From an uncultured Veillonellaceae bacterium (lineage in GTDB: Bacteria > Bacillota > Negativicutes > Veillonellales > Negativicoccaceae), in contig CAMCNU010000005.1 of NCBI GenBank assembly GCA_945876385.1, positions 22,399-86,398 on the forward strand: 64,000 bases of DNA, written 5' to 3'. Below the pieces are notes generated by a model. That model ran no database searches, was not told the origin of the DNA, and saw only the letters and a list, made by a program, of their open reading frames with translations. Every line of letters begins with the position of its first letter. Positions within the stretch are counted from its first letter, which is position 1. This document shows, piece by piece, positions 54,327 to 62,755 of the stretch. The translations under genes were made by a program, and so were the position numbers.

Positions 54327-55300
54327 GTCTCGCTCTCCTCTACTGTATCCGCCACCACCATACGGACTGTACCGTCGGGACGGCCGTGTTGCCAATGTAT
54401 CGATTCTTGCGCGGGAGAAATCCCCTCGCGCGCCAACTCCGCGATAACGGTGTCCTGCACCTTGGCCACGTCATTATTCGTCGCACTCCGATGCGCCCAG
54501 ATGACATCCAGCGCTTGCCCGCGGTACAGCCACGCCAAGAGCCGAGCCGCCTGTGCGTTCGCCAGATGTCCCTGCGGCCCTGCGATGCGTTGTTTCAAAT
54601 AGCCGACATACGGACCGGTGCGCAGCATATCCGGATCGTGATTGGCTTCCAGTACCAACAGGTTCGCCCCGGCCAGTGCCGACGCCACCGATTTTGTCAC
54701 CACGCCCAAATCCGTGCACACCGCGCCTTTCACCCTGCCTGCGCAAAAGGTAAACCCGCTCGGGTCGGCCGCGTCATGACTTGTCGCAAAGCGCTGTATA
54801 CGAAGATGGCCGACGGTCATTTCCGCCGCCAGCGGTATCCGCCGTCGGGCATAGGTCACACCGATGTCGCCCAACGCCTCCCAAGTCGCCCGATTCGCAT
54901 AGACGGGGACGTCGTAGCGTTTCAAGAACGTTGCAAGCCCTGCCACATGATCGCTGTGCTCATGCGTAATAAAAATCCCCGCCAGCGACGCGGGCTCTAC
55001 ACCCAAGCCGCGTAACCCTTCCGTCAACCGCCGCGCGCTGATGCCGGCATCGACCAGTACAGCCGTCGAACCGGCCCTGACCAAGGTGGCATTTCCCTTG
55101 CTCGATGTCGCCAGCGTGGCCATTTCCAGCTGCGGCGCAGGCCCACACGGCACGGGCACTGGCGGCTGCGGCCGTGCGACCGCTACGGACGGCGGCGGTT
55201 GTGATCGTGTGTCCGCTGCGAGCGGCGGCATCCGACGACCGGTGCGTGAGGCGGCAACGTCCGCCGCCAACCGAAACAATGCTTCTTCTGCTGCGGTCAT
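54290..55300 (-). CDS. walJ: Metallo-beta-lactamase fold hydrolase, WalJ/YycJ family
   Basis: 336 residues. The metal motif is THEHSDHVAG (HxHxDH) near 125. LATSSKGNATLVRAGSTAVLV and VLEANHDPDMLRTGPY are WalJ hallmarks. Unlike most WalJ proteins it has an N-terminal ~60-residue extension rich in Ala and Pro (about 25-58) before the conserved core. The start at 55300 has an AAAGGAGGAGG site. The walRK two-component genes that usually precede it are absent here. Confidence 0.88.
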   Translation of the reverse strand: MTAAEEALFRLAADVAASRTGRRMPPLAADTRSQPPPSVAVARPQPPVPVPCGPAPQLEMATLATSSKGNATLVRAGSTAVLVDAGISARRLTEGLRGLGVEPASLAGIFITHEHSDHVAGLATFLKRYDVPVYANRATWEALGDIGVTYARRRIPLAAEMTVGHLRIQRFATSHDAADPSGFTFCAGRVKGAVCTDLGVVTKSVASALAGANLLVLEANHDPDMLRTGPYVGYLKQRIAGPQGHLANAQAARLLAWLYRGQALDVIWAHRSATNNDVAKVQDTVIAELAREGISPAQESIHWQHGRPDGTVRMVVADTVEESETCCERVKIESIL

Positions 55301-55345
55301 CACCCTCCTCCTTTCCTGCCGACTGTCCGCTGTCACATCTTATTT

Positions 55346-55351
55346 ATTATA
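55346..55351 (-). promoter_or_regulatory. -10 element for the walJ-htrA-rlmH run
   Basis: Minus-strand TATAAT 45 bases before the walJ ATG. No clear -35; the position is just downstream of the aminotransferase terminator. Confidence 0.4.
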
Positions 55352-55397
55352 TCATGCAAGTACCGCCTGCGCCGCCCCCCAAACGATATTCTTGCCC

Positions 55398-55427
55398 AAC
55401 AAAAAAAGGACCGAAGTCCTTTTTTGT
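55398..55427. terminator. Bidirectional terminator after the aminotransferase gene
   Basis: AACAAAAAAAGGAC-CGAA-GTCCTTTTTTGTT: a perfect stem with A and T runs, ending on the aminotransferase stop codon. Confidence 0.9.
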
Positions 55428-56596
55428 TACGCCCGATGCCGCGCCACAAACGCCGCCATCCGTCGGAGCGCTTCCTGCAGTTGCTCCATGCCGGTCGCAT
55501 ACGAACAGCGAACATGCCCCCTGCCCTGCTCGCCGAACGCCGAACCCGGCACGACCGCCACTTTTTCTTCCTGCAACAACTGCTCGGCGAACGCCGTATC
55601 GTCAAGTCCCGTCACCCGAATGTCGGGGAAAATATAGAACGCGCCCTGCGGCTCGAATACCGGCAATCCCATATCGCACATGGCGCGATAAATATACTGC
55701 CGCCGCCGATTGTATTCCGCTTTCATCGCCTCGACATCCGCATCGCATTCGCGCAAAGCGGTAATGGCGCCGTACTGCCCCGTCACGCCGGCGCACAAAA
55801 TCGCATATTGGTGGATTTTATTCATCATCGCCGCAACTTCCGCCGGTGCGCAGAAATAGCCGACCCGAAGCCCCGTCATCGCGTGCGCCTTGGAGAAGCC
55901 GTTGAGCAAAATCGTCCGCTCTTTCATCCCCGGCAGAGCCGCCATCGACGTATGCGTACCCGTGTACGTCAGCTCGCCGTAAATCTCATCGGAGATGACA
56001 ATCAAGTCGTGCGCTTTGGCAAATTCCGCCACCGCCAGCAACTCCTCGCGCCCCATAATCGTGCCCGTCGGATTATTCGGGAATCCGATTAGCAGCGCTT
56101 TCGTCCGCGGTGTCACCACACGCTCGAGCGCCGCCACCGTCAGCCGGAAATCGTCCTTGAAATACGTCGGCACCAAGACCGGCGTGCCGCCTGCCAGCGT
56201 CACCGCCGCCGGATATGCGACATAGGCGGGGTCGGGAATCAAGACTTCATCGCCCGGTGTCAATATCGCCCGCATCGCCAAATCAATCGCTTCGGAGACG
56301 CCGACGGTGATGATGATTTCCGATTGCCAGTCATAGACCGCACCGTACTTGCGCTGCAACATGGCGGCAATTTCCTGCCGGAGCTCCGCCAATCCCGCAT
56401 TGGCGGTATACGACGTCCGCCCGTCTTCCAGACTGCGGACACAGGTCTCAATCACCCGCTGCGGCGCGGAAAAATCCGGCTCACCGACGCCGAGCGAGAT
56501 GACTCCTTCCATCGTCGCCGCCAAATCAAAAAACTTGCGAATCCCCGACGGCGGCAATGTCGCTACCGCCGGTGCGATTTTCTCTTGCCAATTCAT
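55427..56596 (-). CDS. PLP-dependent class I/II aminotransferase
   Basis: 389 residues, fold type I. Cofactor and substrate residues are visible: VGVSEAIDLAMRAI, GFPNNPTGT (Asn), SDEIYGELTY (Asp/Tyr), PLP lysine in NGFSKAHAMTGLRVGY and the C-terminal Arg in GHVRCSYATG. It resembles the aspartate/PatA-type subgroup; the exact amino donor cannot be set from sequence. It is transcribed with tpx upstream (31-base gap) and ends at a strong terminator. Confidence 0.88.
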   Translation of the reverse strand: MNWQEKIAPAVATLPPSGIRKFFDLAATMEGVISLGVGEPDFSAPQRVIETCVRSLEDGRTSYTANAGLAELRQEIAAMLQRKYGAVYDWQSEIIITVGVSEAIDLAMRAILTPGDEVLIPDPAYVAYPAAVTLAGGTPVLVPTYFKDDFRLTVAALERVVTPRTKALLIGFPNNPTGTIMGREELLAVAEFAKAHDLIVISDEIYGELTYTGTHTSMAALPGMKERTILLNGFSKAHAMTGLRVGYFCAPAEVAAMMNKIHQYAILCAGVTGQYGAITALRECDADVEAMKAEYNRRRQYIYRAMCDMGLPVFEPQGAFYIFPDIRVTGLDDTAFAEQLLQEEKVAVVPGSAFGEQGRGHVRCSYATGMEQLQEALRRMAAFVARHRA

Positions 56597-56627
56597 CGTT
56601 TGCCCTCCGTATCCGACCGCGCGTTAC

Positions 56628-57131
56628 TCAGACCAATGCGTTGACAGCGGCCAACGCCCCGTCAAAATCAACTGCCTGCTTGACTTCCGGCACATATTCG
56701 ACATAGCGGACAACGCCTTCCCGGTCGATGACCACATTGCCGCGGCTCAATAGCCGGAATTCCTCCATCAAAAAGCCGTACTTCGTCCCGAACTCCGCAT
56801 ATCGATGATCGGAGAGCGTGACCACCCGGTCGAGTCCTTCCGCCGCACAAAAACGTTGCTGGGCAAACGGTAAATCCATGCTGACGGCAATCACGACCAC
56901 ATCGTCTGACGCCGCCGTCGCTTCCTGATTGAAACGACGCACCTGTGCCTGGCAAACACCGGTATCCATCGAGGGCATCGAGGAGAGGACGATGACTTTA
57001 CCCGCATAATCGCTCAGCTTCACCGTCTGCAAATCTCCCGCGGCCAACCGCACGTCCGGCGCCTTGTCGCCGACTTGTATCGGCGTTCCTGCCAAAGTGA
57101 CCGGCGTCCCTCCGAATGTATGTTGTTTCAT
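56628..57131 (-). CDS. tpx: Thiol peroxidase (2-Cys, Tpx type)
   Basis: 167 residues. The peroxidatic Cys is in SMPSMDTGVCQAQVRRFN (near 60), and the resolving Cys about 34 residues later in QQRFCAAEGLDRV. The N-terminus TFGGTPVTLAGTPIQVGDKA is typical. Reduces peroxides with thioredoxin. First of two genes with the aminotransferase, behind an extended -10. Confidence 0.95.
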   Translation of the reverse strand: MKQHTFGGTPVTLAGTPIQVGDKAPDVRLAAGDLQTVKLSDYAGKVIVLSSMPSMDTGVCQAQVRRFNQEATAASDDVVVIAVSMDLPFAQQRFCAAEGLDRVVTLSDHRYAEFGTKYGFLMEEFRLLSRGNVVIDREGVVRYVEYVPEVKQAVDFDGALAAVNALV

Positions 57132-57173
57132 AGCACTGCCTCCTTTGTGAAAAATGGTAGTTCTCTACGTATC

Positions 57174-57184
57174 AGTATATCATA
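57174..57184 (-). promoter_or_regulatory. Extended -10 for tpx
   Basis: Minus-strand TATGATATACT (TATACT at 57174-57179), 43 bases before the ATG. Divergent from the RuBisCO-like gene promoter. Confidence 0.5.
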
Positions 57185-57206
57185 CCGCCGTCCGTTTCGT
57201 CTGCGG

Positions 57207-57235
57207 TTTACCCGTCGCGCGGAATCTGCTACACT
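57207..57235 (+). promoter_or_regulatory. Promoter of the RuBisCO-like gene
   Basis: TTTACC (57207-57212), 17-base spacer, TACACT (57230-57235), 25 bases before the ATG. Confidence 0.7.
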
Positions 57236-57259
57236 ATTGTCAACACGAAAGGAGACACT

Positions 57260-58399
57260 ATGACACTGACCTCTGCACCGCGTTGGCATGCCGTATATCG
57301 GATGACGGCTGCCTCGGCGCGCGACGCACAACAACGCGCTGACGGCATCGCCGTCGAACAAAGCATCGAGTATCCGTATGAATTGGTGGAGGGCACTCCC
57401 TTTGCCGAAGAAATCTGCGGCCGTGTGGAGCAGCTCTCTCCCGTCACAGACGGACGCTGGGAAGCGGTCATTTCCTATCCGACAGAAGCGGTACAAGGCG
57501 AGCTGGTCCAATTCATCAACATCCTCTACGGCAACAGTTCCTTGCAACCCGGCATCCAACTGACGGACATCCGTCTGCCGGCCGCACTGACGCGTTGCTA
57601 CACCGGTGCCCGCTACGGCTACCGCGGACTGAGGCAACGCTGGCACGTGCCGACCGGCCCGCTGCTCATGGGCGTCATCAAGCCGCTCGGTCATCGCGCC
57701 GACGAGTTGGCGGACATGGTCTATGCCATGGCACGCGGCGGAATTCACACCGTCAAGGACGATCACAACCTGCACAATCAAGTCTGGGCCCCCTTTGCGG
57801 AACGCGTCACCCGTTGTGTCGACGCCGTCCGCCGTGCCAATGCCGAGACCGGAGGCCACACCGCCTACCTGGCCAACGTCATGGCCGACGGAGCGGAACT
57901 CTTCGAGCGTGCCTACTATGCGCAGGAAGCCGGCGCCGACGGCATCATGCTCTCGCCGAGCATCGCCGGCTGGGGGACAGTGCGCGACCTGGCCCGCCGT
58001 GACGACTGGACATTGCCGATACTGCTCCATCCGGCGCTGAGCGGTCCCTTCATCCGGTATCCCGATACCGGCATCGCCGCACCGATTTACAACGGCCTTC
58101 TGCCGCGACTGGCCGGTGCGGACGGCGTCATCTTCACCGGCGGGGTCGGGCGTTTCTCCTTCCCCGCCGACATCTGCCGCCGAACCCAAGCCGCCTGCCT
58201 GCGCGACGACCTTCCCCTGCCGGCCGTCATGCCCTGCGCGGGCGGCGGCGTGACCCGCAGCGCCATGCCGGAGCTGCGCCGCCTCTACGGGGCGGACATC
58301 ACCCTGCTCGTCGGCGGCGACCTCTTCCGCTGTGGCAGTGACCTGACCGCCAATGTCCTCGCCCTGCGGGAATCTCTCGCCCGCGCGTATGCCGACTGA
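57260..58399 (+). CDS. RuBisCO-like protein (form IV)
   Basis: 379 residues with the RuBisCO large-subunit plan: N-terminal ferredoxin-like domain (about 8-110) and TIM barrel. Barrel landmarks are GVIKPLG (K141, equivalent to Rubisco K175), HTVKDDHN (K166 equals the carbamylated K201, D168 equals D203, but H169 replaces E204), LLHPALSG near 255 and FTGGVGRFSF near 292. KDDH rather than KDDE points away from CO2-fixing forms, toward lineages such as oxo-isoapionate decarboxylases; the reaction is unassigned. Single-gene unit with its own promoter and terminator. Confidence 0.88.
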   Translation: MTLTSAPRWHAVYRMTAASARDAQQRADGIAVEQSIEYPYELVEGTPFAEEICGRVEQLSPVTDGRWEAVISYPTEAVQGELVQFINILYGNSSLQPGIQLTDIRLPAALTRCYTGARYGYRGLRQRWHVPTGPLLMGVIKPLGHRADELADMVYAMARGGIHTVKDDHNLHNQVWAPFAERVTRCVDAVRRANAETGGHTAYLANVMADGAELFERAYYAQEAGADGIMLSPSIAGWGTVRDLARRDDWTLPILLHPALSGPFIRYPDTGIAAPIYNGLLPRLAGADGVIFTGGVGRFSFPADICRRTQAACLRDDLPLPAVMPCAGGGVTRSAMPELRRLYGADITLLVGGDLFRCGSDLTANVLALRESLARAYAD

Positions 58400-58472
58400 A
58401 CGTTCCGCGCGGGCCGGCCGCCCGCACGTTGCGCCATCGCCGTGTGTATACCGGTGCATCCGGTGCGATACA

Positions 58473-58511
58473 GAAAAGACGTTTCCGTCATTCGACGGAA
58501 ACGTCTTTTCT
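58473..58511. terminator. Bidirectional terminator after the RuBisCO-like gene
   Basis: An 18-bp perfect stem (AGAAAAGACGTTTCCGTC and its complement) with an ATTC loop; short T-rich tails on both strands. Confidence 0.85.
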
Positions 58512-58525
58512 CGTAGCGGTACCCG

Positions 58526-59011
58526 TCACACCAAGAAACGCATGACAATCATCGCCATCAAGGCATTTAAGATACTCGTCAACATCAACAAGGGCCAATA
58601 TTTTTTGCGGACATCCACCATCGCCAAGAGCCGCCCCATGTACTGCAACTGCGACCCCATCAAGACCGCCGCCGGAAGCAAAATGGTCACATGGACTCCG
58701 TTTAACACTCCGCCGGCAACCAAACTCGCCGCCAGACCGACCCCCGCCGACAGCGACAACCACGTCGCCAGCAATACCGTAATCGCTTCACCCGGCAAAC
58801 CGAAAATCCCCATCACCGGACCGAACACATTCCCCAGAAAATCCATCACGCCGAGCAAGGTCAAGATATACGCAATCGTATACGCCATCAAGACATTCGG
58901 CACCATCGTATTCAGCGCGATATTCAGCCCCTTGCGGGCACCGACGATAAACAAGTCGACCGGATTAGTCGGTGCGGCCGGAGCAGCCTTTTTTGTCGTT
59001 TCCTGACTCAT
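58526..59011 (-). CDS. YjiG-type membrane protein (nucleoside-recognition/SpmB-like)
   Basis: 161 residues with about four hydrophobic helices (35-55, 75-105, 110-130, 140-160). The N-terminal KGLNIALNTMVPNVLMAYTI and GLPGEAITVLLATWLSLSAG fit the YjiG half of the YjiH/YjiG pair, related to the Gate/nucleoside-recognition fold. Its start overlaps the YjiH stop as ATGA. Together they may form a two-part carrier; the substrate is unknown, though YjiHG sits beside peptidase genes in other bacteria as well. Confidence 0.82.
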   Translation of the reverse strand: MSQETTKKAAPAAPTNPVDLFIVGARKGLNIALNTMVPNVLMAYTIAYILTLLGVMDFLGNVFGPVMGIFGLPGEAITVLLATWLSLSAGVGLAASLVAGGVLNGVHVTILLPAAVLMGSQLQYMGRLLAMVDVRKKYWPLLMLTSILNALMAMIVMRFLV

Positions 59012-59697
59012 CGAAAATCCTCCTTATACACCGTATCCAATACGACACGGACAAACGCCCCGCCGACAAACTTGAATACAAAAATCACCGCCAACGGAAT
59101 AATGACCGGCAACACCATCACGGAAAACAGCGCCGACCCCGTCGCAAAATAATTACTGATCATCCCGGCCCCGCTGTACTGCCATGCCGTCATGATGGTC
59201 AATTCCCGTTCATCAATCAAGCCGTCATCCTTGAGCTGCCGCGTGAGTGCGCCGCCCGCATCCGTACTCTGTAAGTCCGTAATCAACGCCAGCCCCGTAA
59301 TCCCGGAAATCCCGAGAACCGGTTTGAGCAGCGGCGTCATCAGGCGATGTGCCGCCCGCAACGCACCGTAATGCGACAAAATCTCCAAAATCCCGAGCGC
59401 CAACATGACCGACGGCGCCAACGAGAACGCAAACAAAAATCCCTGCCGGGCCGAAAATCCGCCCGCGCCCAAAAAACTGTTCGTGGCGGGGGACTTCATC
59501 ACCCCGTACTTACCGATGAGTGTCGTATAGTCAAACGCACTCAACCATTTCGCGCCGTCTACGTGCATCAGTACACCCGAAAACACGATAATCGCGCTAA
59601 TCAGTGCCACATAGGCGCCGACACCGACTTTCGGCAGATGGGCATCCGTCGTCGCCTCGGCCTCGGTGGCCTGATTTTTTTCTTCTTCCTTCATCAT
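59008..59697 (-). CDS. YjiH-type membrane protein (nucleoside-recognition/SpmA-like)
   Basis: 229 residues, several membrane helices. Features are GFSARQGFLFAFSLAPSVML, GISGITGLALITDLQSTDAG and MTAWQYSGAGMISNYFATGS, the Gate-domain type segments of YjiH. The acidic N-terminal ~28 residues are cytoplasmic-like. I start at 59697 (MMKEEEKN) behind GGAGGGGGG; the second ATG three bases on is equally possible. The longer frame crosses the promoter. Confidence 0.83.
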   Translation of the reverse strand: MMKEEEKNQATEAEATTDAHLPKVGVGAYVALISAIIVFSGVLMHVDGAKWLSAFDYTTLIGKYGVMKSPATNSFLGAGGFSARQGFLFAFSLAPSVMLALGILEILSHYGALRAAHRLMTPLLKPVLGISGITGLALITDLQSTDAGGALTRQLKDDGLIDERELTIMTAWQYSGAGMISNYFATGSALFSVMVLPVIIPLAVIFVFKFVGGAFVRVVLDTVYKEDFR

Positions 59698-59724
59698 ATC
59701 CCCCCTCCGGTAAATAATGATATT

Positions 59725-59753
59725 ATTATATCGAAAAACGTCCTTTTCGACAA
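59725..59753 (-). promoter_or_regulatory. Promoter of the yjiHG-like pair, with inverted repeat
   Basis: Minus-strand TTGTCG (59748-59753), 17-base spacer, TATAAT (59725-59730). The spacer carries an inverted repeat CGAAAA-N6-TTTTCG (59732-59749), a plausible repressor operator. Confidence 0.75.
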
Positions 59754-59847
59754 TACGTTTGTCTGTATAATTTGCGTTTTTCTCCGCCCCGTTTGACAAT
59801 GCAGCCATGTATACACGGCATCGACACACACATCCGAGAGTTTGGTG

Positions 59848-59853
59848 TATAAT
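59848..59853 (+). promoter_or_regulatory. -10 element for the M20 amidohydrolase gene
   Basis: TATAAT preceded by GTG, 31 bases before the ATG. No consensus -35. Confidence 0.4.
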
Positions 59854-59884
59854 GAACCTACTATCGACAAAGGAGGTCATTTCG

Positions 59885-60988
59885 ATGGCAAGAGAACAGG
59901 AAATCAGAGAGTATTTGCACACCATCCCGGAAACGGGATTCAATGAACACCGCACCGCGGCATTTCTCGCCGACGCCTTGACCCGGGCAGGCTACCAAGT
60001 CACCACCGGTCTCGGCGGCAAGACCGGCGTCGTCGGTATCTTGGACAGCGGCGTCCCCGGCCCCGTGATGGGCATTCGCGCGGACATCGACGCCCTCGGT
60101 CACATCATCGACGGCAAACCCGCCGCCCTGCACAGCTGCGGCCACGACGGTCACATGGCGATGGCCCTTGCCGCCGCCGAAAGCATCATCCGCGACGGTC
60201 TCGTCAAACGCGGCCGCCTGAAAATCATCTTCCAGCCGGCGGAAGAAATCGGCCTCGGCGCGTACAGCATTTTGGAAAGCGGCGTCCTGGACGACGTGGA
60301 CTACCTCATCGGGCAACACGTCCGTCCGATTGAAGAAGCAAAAAACGGCCAGGCCTCACCGGCGATGTACTACTCCGCCTGCGGCACCTGGGAAGTCGAC
60401 ATCACCGGCTTGCGCTCGCATGCCGCCCGCCCGCATCTCGGGCACAATGCGCTCGACGCGGCAGCCGCAACCATTGCGGCAGTCAATGCGATTCACTGCG
60501 ACCCGCGTCGTTCCTTCAGCATCAAAGCGACCCGCTGCCTCTGCGATGCCGGTGCGACCAACGCCATCCCCGACATCGCACATTTGGCCTTTGACCTGCG
60601 CGCGGAAAACAACGACACCATGCAACTGTTACAAGAGCGTTCGCAAACGGCCATTGAGCAAGCGGCCGCTGCATACGGCTGCAGTGCCACACTCACCATG
60701 ACAAAATTTCTTCCCGCCGCGGAATACCCCGAGGACATGATTGCCCTTCTTGCCGACTGCATCCGCGAAGTGCTCGGCGAAGACGGCCTGCTCCCGCCGC
60801 TCTCGACGCCGGGCGGCGAAGACTTCTGCCATTACGTCAAAGCCAAACCGGAACTCAAAGTCGGCTTCTTCGGACTGGGCTGCGACCTCAAGCCGGGACT
60901 GCATGCCCCCGACATGACCTTTGACCCCGCCGCCCTCACCAACGGCAAGAACATCTTGCTCGCGGCCGTCAAGAAAATTTTGGGATAA
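59885..60988 (+). CDS. M20-family amidohydrolase/peptidase
   Basis: 367 residues, zinc-dependent M20D-like fold: HSCGHDGHMAMALAAAE (metal His/Asp), FQPAEEIGLGAYSIL (catalytic Glu pair), a dimerisation-domain segment LRSHAARPHLGHNALDAAA and a C-terminal HAPDMTF metal His. Such enzymes hydrolyse N-acyl amino acids or dipeptides. It is divergent from the YjiHG pair, suggesting uptake plus hydrolysis of the same compound. The ATG at 59885 has an AAAGGAGGTC site. Confidence 0.88.
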   Translation: MAREQEIREYLHTIPETGFNEHRTAAFLADALTRAGYQVTTGLGGKTGVVGILDSGVPGPVMGIRADIDALGHIIDGKPAALHSCGHDGHMAMALAAAESIIRDGLVKRGRLKIIFQPAEEIGLGAYSILESGVLDDVDYLIGQHVRPIEEAKNGQASPAMYYSACGTWEVDITGLRSHAARPHLGHNALDAAAATIAAVNAIHCDPRRSFSIKATRCLCDAGATNAIPDIAHLAFDLRAENNDTMQLLQERSQTAIEQAAAAYGCSATLTMTKFLPAAEYPEDMIALLADCIREVLGEDGLLPPLSTPGGEDFCHYVKAKPELKVGFFGLGCDLKPGLHAPDMTFDPAALTNGKNILLAAVKKILG

Positions 60989-60997
60989 CAAGCACAT

Positions 60998-61030
60998 CAA
61001 AAAATCGCCCCTCTCGGGGCGATTTTATTG
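60998..61030. terminator. Bidirectional terminator between amidohydrolase and ABC genes
   Basis: AAAAAATCGCCCC-TCTC-GGGGCGATTTTATT, a perfect 8-9 bp stem with A and T runs. Confidence 0.9.
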
Positions 61031-62755
61031 TGCCGACACCTTCCGCGGGCGCAATACGCCATCCGCCAGCACCCATACCTCGTCATGATACCGCTCCAAC
61101 GTCGCCCGATGCCCGACCGAAACAATCGTCGTATCGGCCAAAACGCGTTGCAACATTTCGTACATTCGTTGCTCATCATCCACCGACAGCGCACCGGATG
61201 ATTCGTCCAAGAGTACCCAACGCGGCTTACGCACCAACGCACGGAGCAAATTGATTTTTTGCCGTTCGCCGGAAGACAAAATATGCTCCCAATCCTGCTC
61301 CGTCTCATACGCGGCAATATATTTTCCCATACCGACTCCTTGCATCCATTCTTCTACCTGCGCACGCGCAACATCCGCCCCCGGATACGCAATGATATCC
61401 GCCAACGTCCCTTTGGGAAAATACACCTCTCCGGTCAGCAAGAGCATCTCGTCCGTCGCAGGTACGGACACGGTTCCGGAGTACCAAGGCCAAATACCGA
61501 ACAGCACTTTTAGAAAAGTCGTCTTACCGACACCGTTATCACCGACAATCAACACCGACGTGCCCGCCCGTATCTCTCCGCTTGCTTTTTTTACCAACTC
61601 CGTTCCGTCCGGGGCGCTCAGCGTCAGGTCACGCCATGCCAATCGGTCACCCGTATCGAGTATTCTCCCTTTCATACAACGTGAACGGTAATCATTCACC
61701 GCATCCATATGCTCGCGAAAATCAGACAGCCGCCGTACCGTCGCTTGCCACTCCGCCCAGGAATCGTAGACCCAGACAAAATACGACAATGCACTTTGCA
61801 AACGCGTAAACGCCGAAGCGCTTTGCATCAATCCGCCCAAATTTATTTTGTGCGCAATATACAGAGGCACCGCCACCATGACAGGGAAAATATTTGCCAA
61901 CTGAAAATAGCCGGATTTGAATGCCGTCAGATTCTTTTCCGTCCGCAAGATGGCCAGCAGATTCACAATCGCTCGTTGCAACGTATCTTTCAATACTTGC
62001 AACTCATGCTTCTCACTGTTCTGCCCTGTCAATACGTACGACTTTTCCCGAATCTGAATCATATGCAAACGAAAATCCGCTTCATATTTTTGTTGAAAAT
62101 AATTCTTCCCTGTCAAAGAATGTCCTATCTTATGCGCCAATAAGGTTCCGAAAACAGCATACGCAAACGCAATCCAAACAATATAGCCGTAAATATCGAT
62201 ACCGCCACCGACGGGAAGCGTAACCACTCCCGATAGCGTCCACAAAATCATCACAAACGACGCAAATGTCAAAATCGCCTGCAAAATGCCGAAAAGAAAG
62301 GTCAACGTCGAAGTCACAAACAGATACACATCTTCACCGATACGTTGGTCAGGATTATCCACTTTGTCCGAAAAATAATGCAAAAAATAGTACGTCCTCG
62401 ATGTCATCCAAACGGACAAAAAGGCTTCGCTCAAGTGTCGTCGCCAATTGATTCCGATTTGCTTTTGTAAGTAAAATGCCCCTGTCGTTGTCAATATAAC
62501 CGCCAGTGCCAATATGCCGAAGATGCCGACTTGGTAAACGACTTGCTCCGCATTGAAATTCTCCAACGCCGTGTAAAAATCATTTTTCCAATAGTTCAAG
62601 CGAATACTCAGTCGTACCCCGATGATGGTCAAGACACCGACCGCCAACAAACGAAATCGATCGTACCGGCTGTCCTTCGACAGCCAGTACGTCATCGCCA
62701 ATTCGTATGCACGGTGCAAGTCAAGACAAATTTGTCGTATTCCCATCACGTTCAA
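61025..62755 (-). CDS. ABC transporter, fused SbmA/BacA-like membrane domain and ATPase (YddA family)
   Basis: 576 residues. An N-terminal SbmA/BacA-type membrane domain (about 35-350; RLNYWKNDFYTALENFN and YYFLHYFSDKVDNPDQRI are characteristic) precedes an ABC ATPase with Walker A VGDNGVGKTTFL near 412, signature LSSGERQKINLLRAL and Walker B WVLLDESSGALS. Family members move cobalamin, peptides or siderophore-like molecules. The first codon may be TTG (62755) or ATG (62746); no clear ribosome site is visible. It abuts the TonB-receptor stop, so co-transcription is likely. More AT-rich than its neighbours. Confidence 0.85.
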   Translation of the reverse strand: MNVMGIRQICLDLHRAYELAMTYWLSKDSRYDRFRLLAVGVLTIIGVRLSIRLNYWKNDFYTALENFNAEQVVYQVGIFGILALAVILTTTGAFYLQKQIGINWRRHLSEAFLSVWMTSRTYYFLHYFSDKVDNPDQRIGEDVYLFVTSTLTFLFGILQAILTFASFVMILWTLSGVVTLPVGGGIDIYGYIVWIAFAYAVFGTLLAHKIGHSLTGKNYFQQKYEADFRLHMIQIREKSYVLTGQNSEKHELQVLKDTLQRAIVNLLAILRTEKNLTAFKSGYFQLANIFPVMVAVPLYIAHKINLGGLMQSASAFTRLQSALSYFVWVYDSWAEWQATVRRLSDFREHMDAVNDYRSRCMKGRILDTGDRLAWRDLTLSAPDGTELVKKASGEIRAGTSVLIVGDNGVGKTTFLKVLFGIWPWYSGTVSVPATDEMLLLTGEVYFPKGTLADIIAYPGADVARAQVEEWMQGVGMGKYIAAYETEQDWEHILSSGERQKINLLRALVRKPRWVLLDESSGALSVDDEQRMYEMLQRVLADTTIVSVGHRATLERYHDEVWVLADGVLRPRKVSAQ

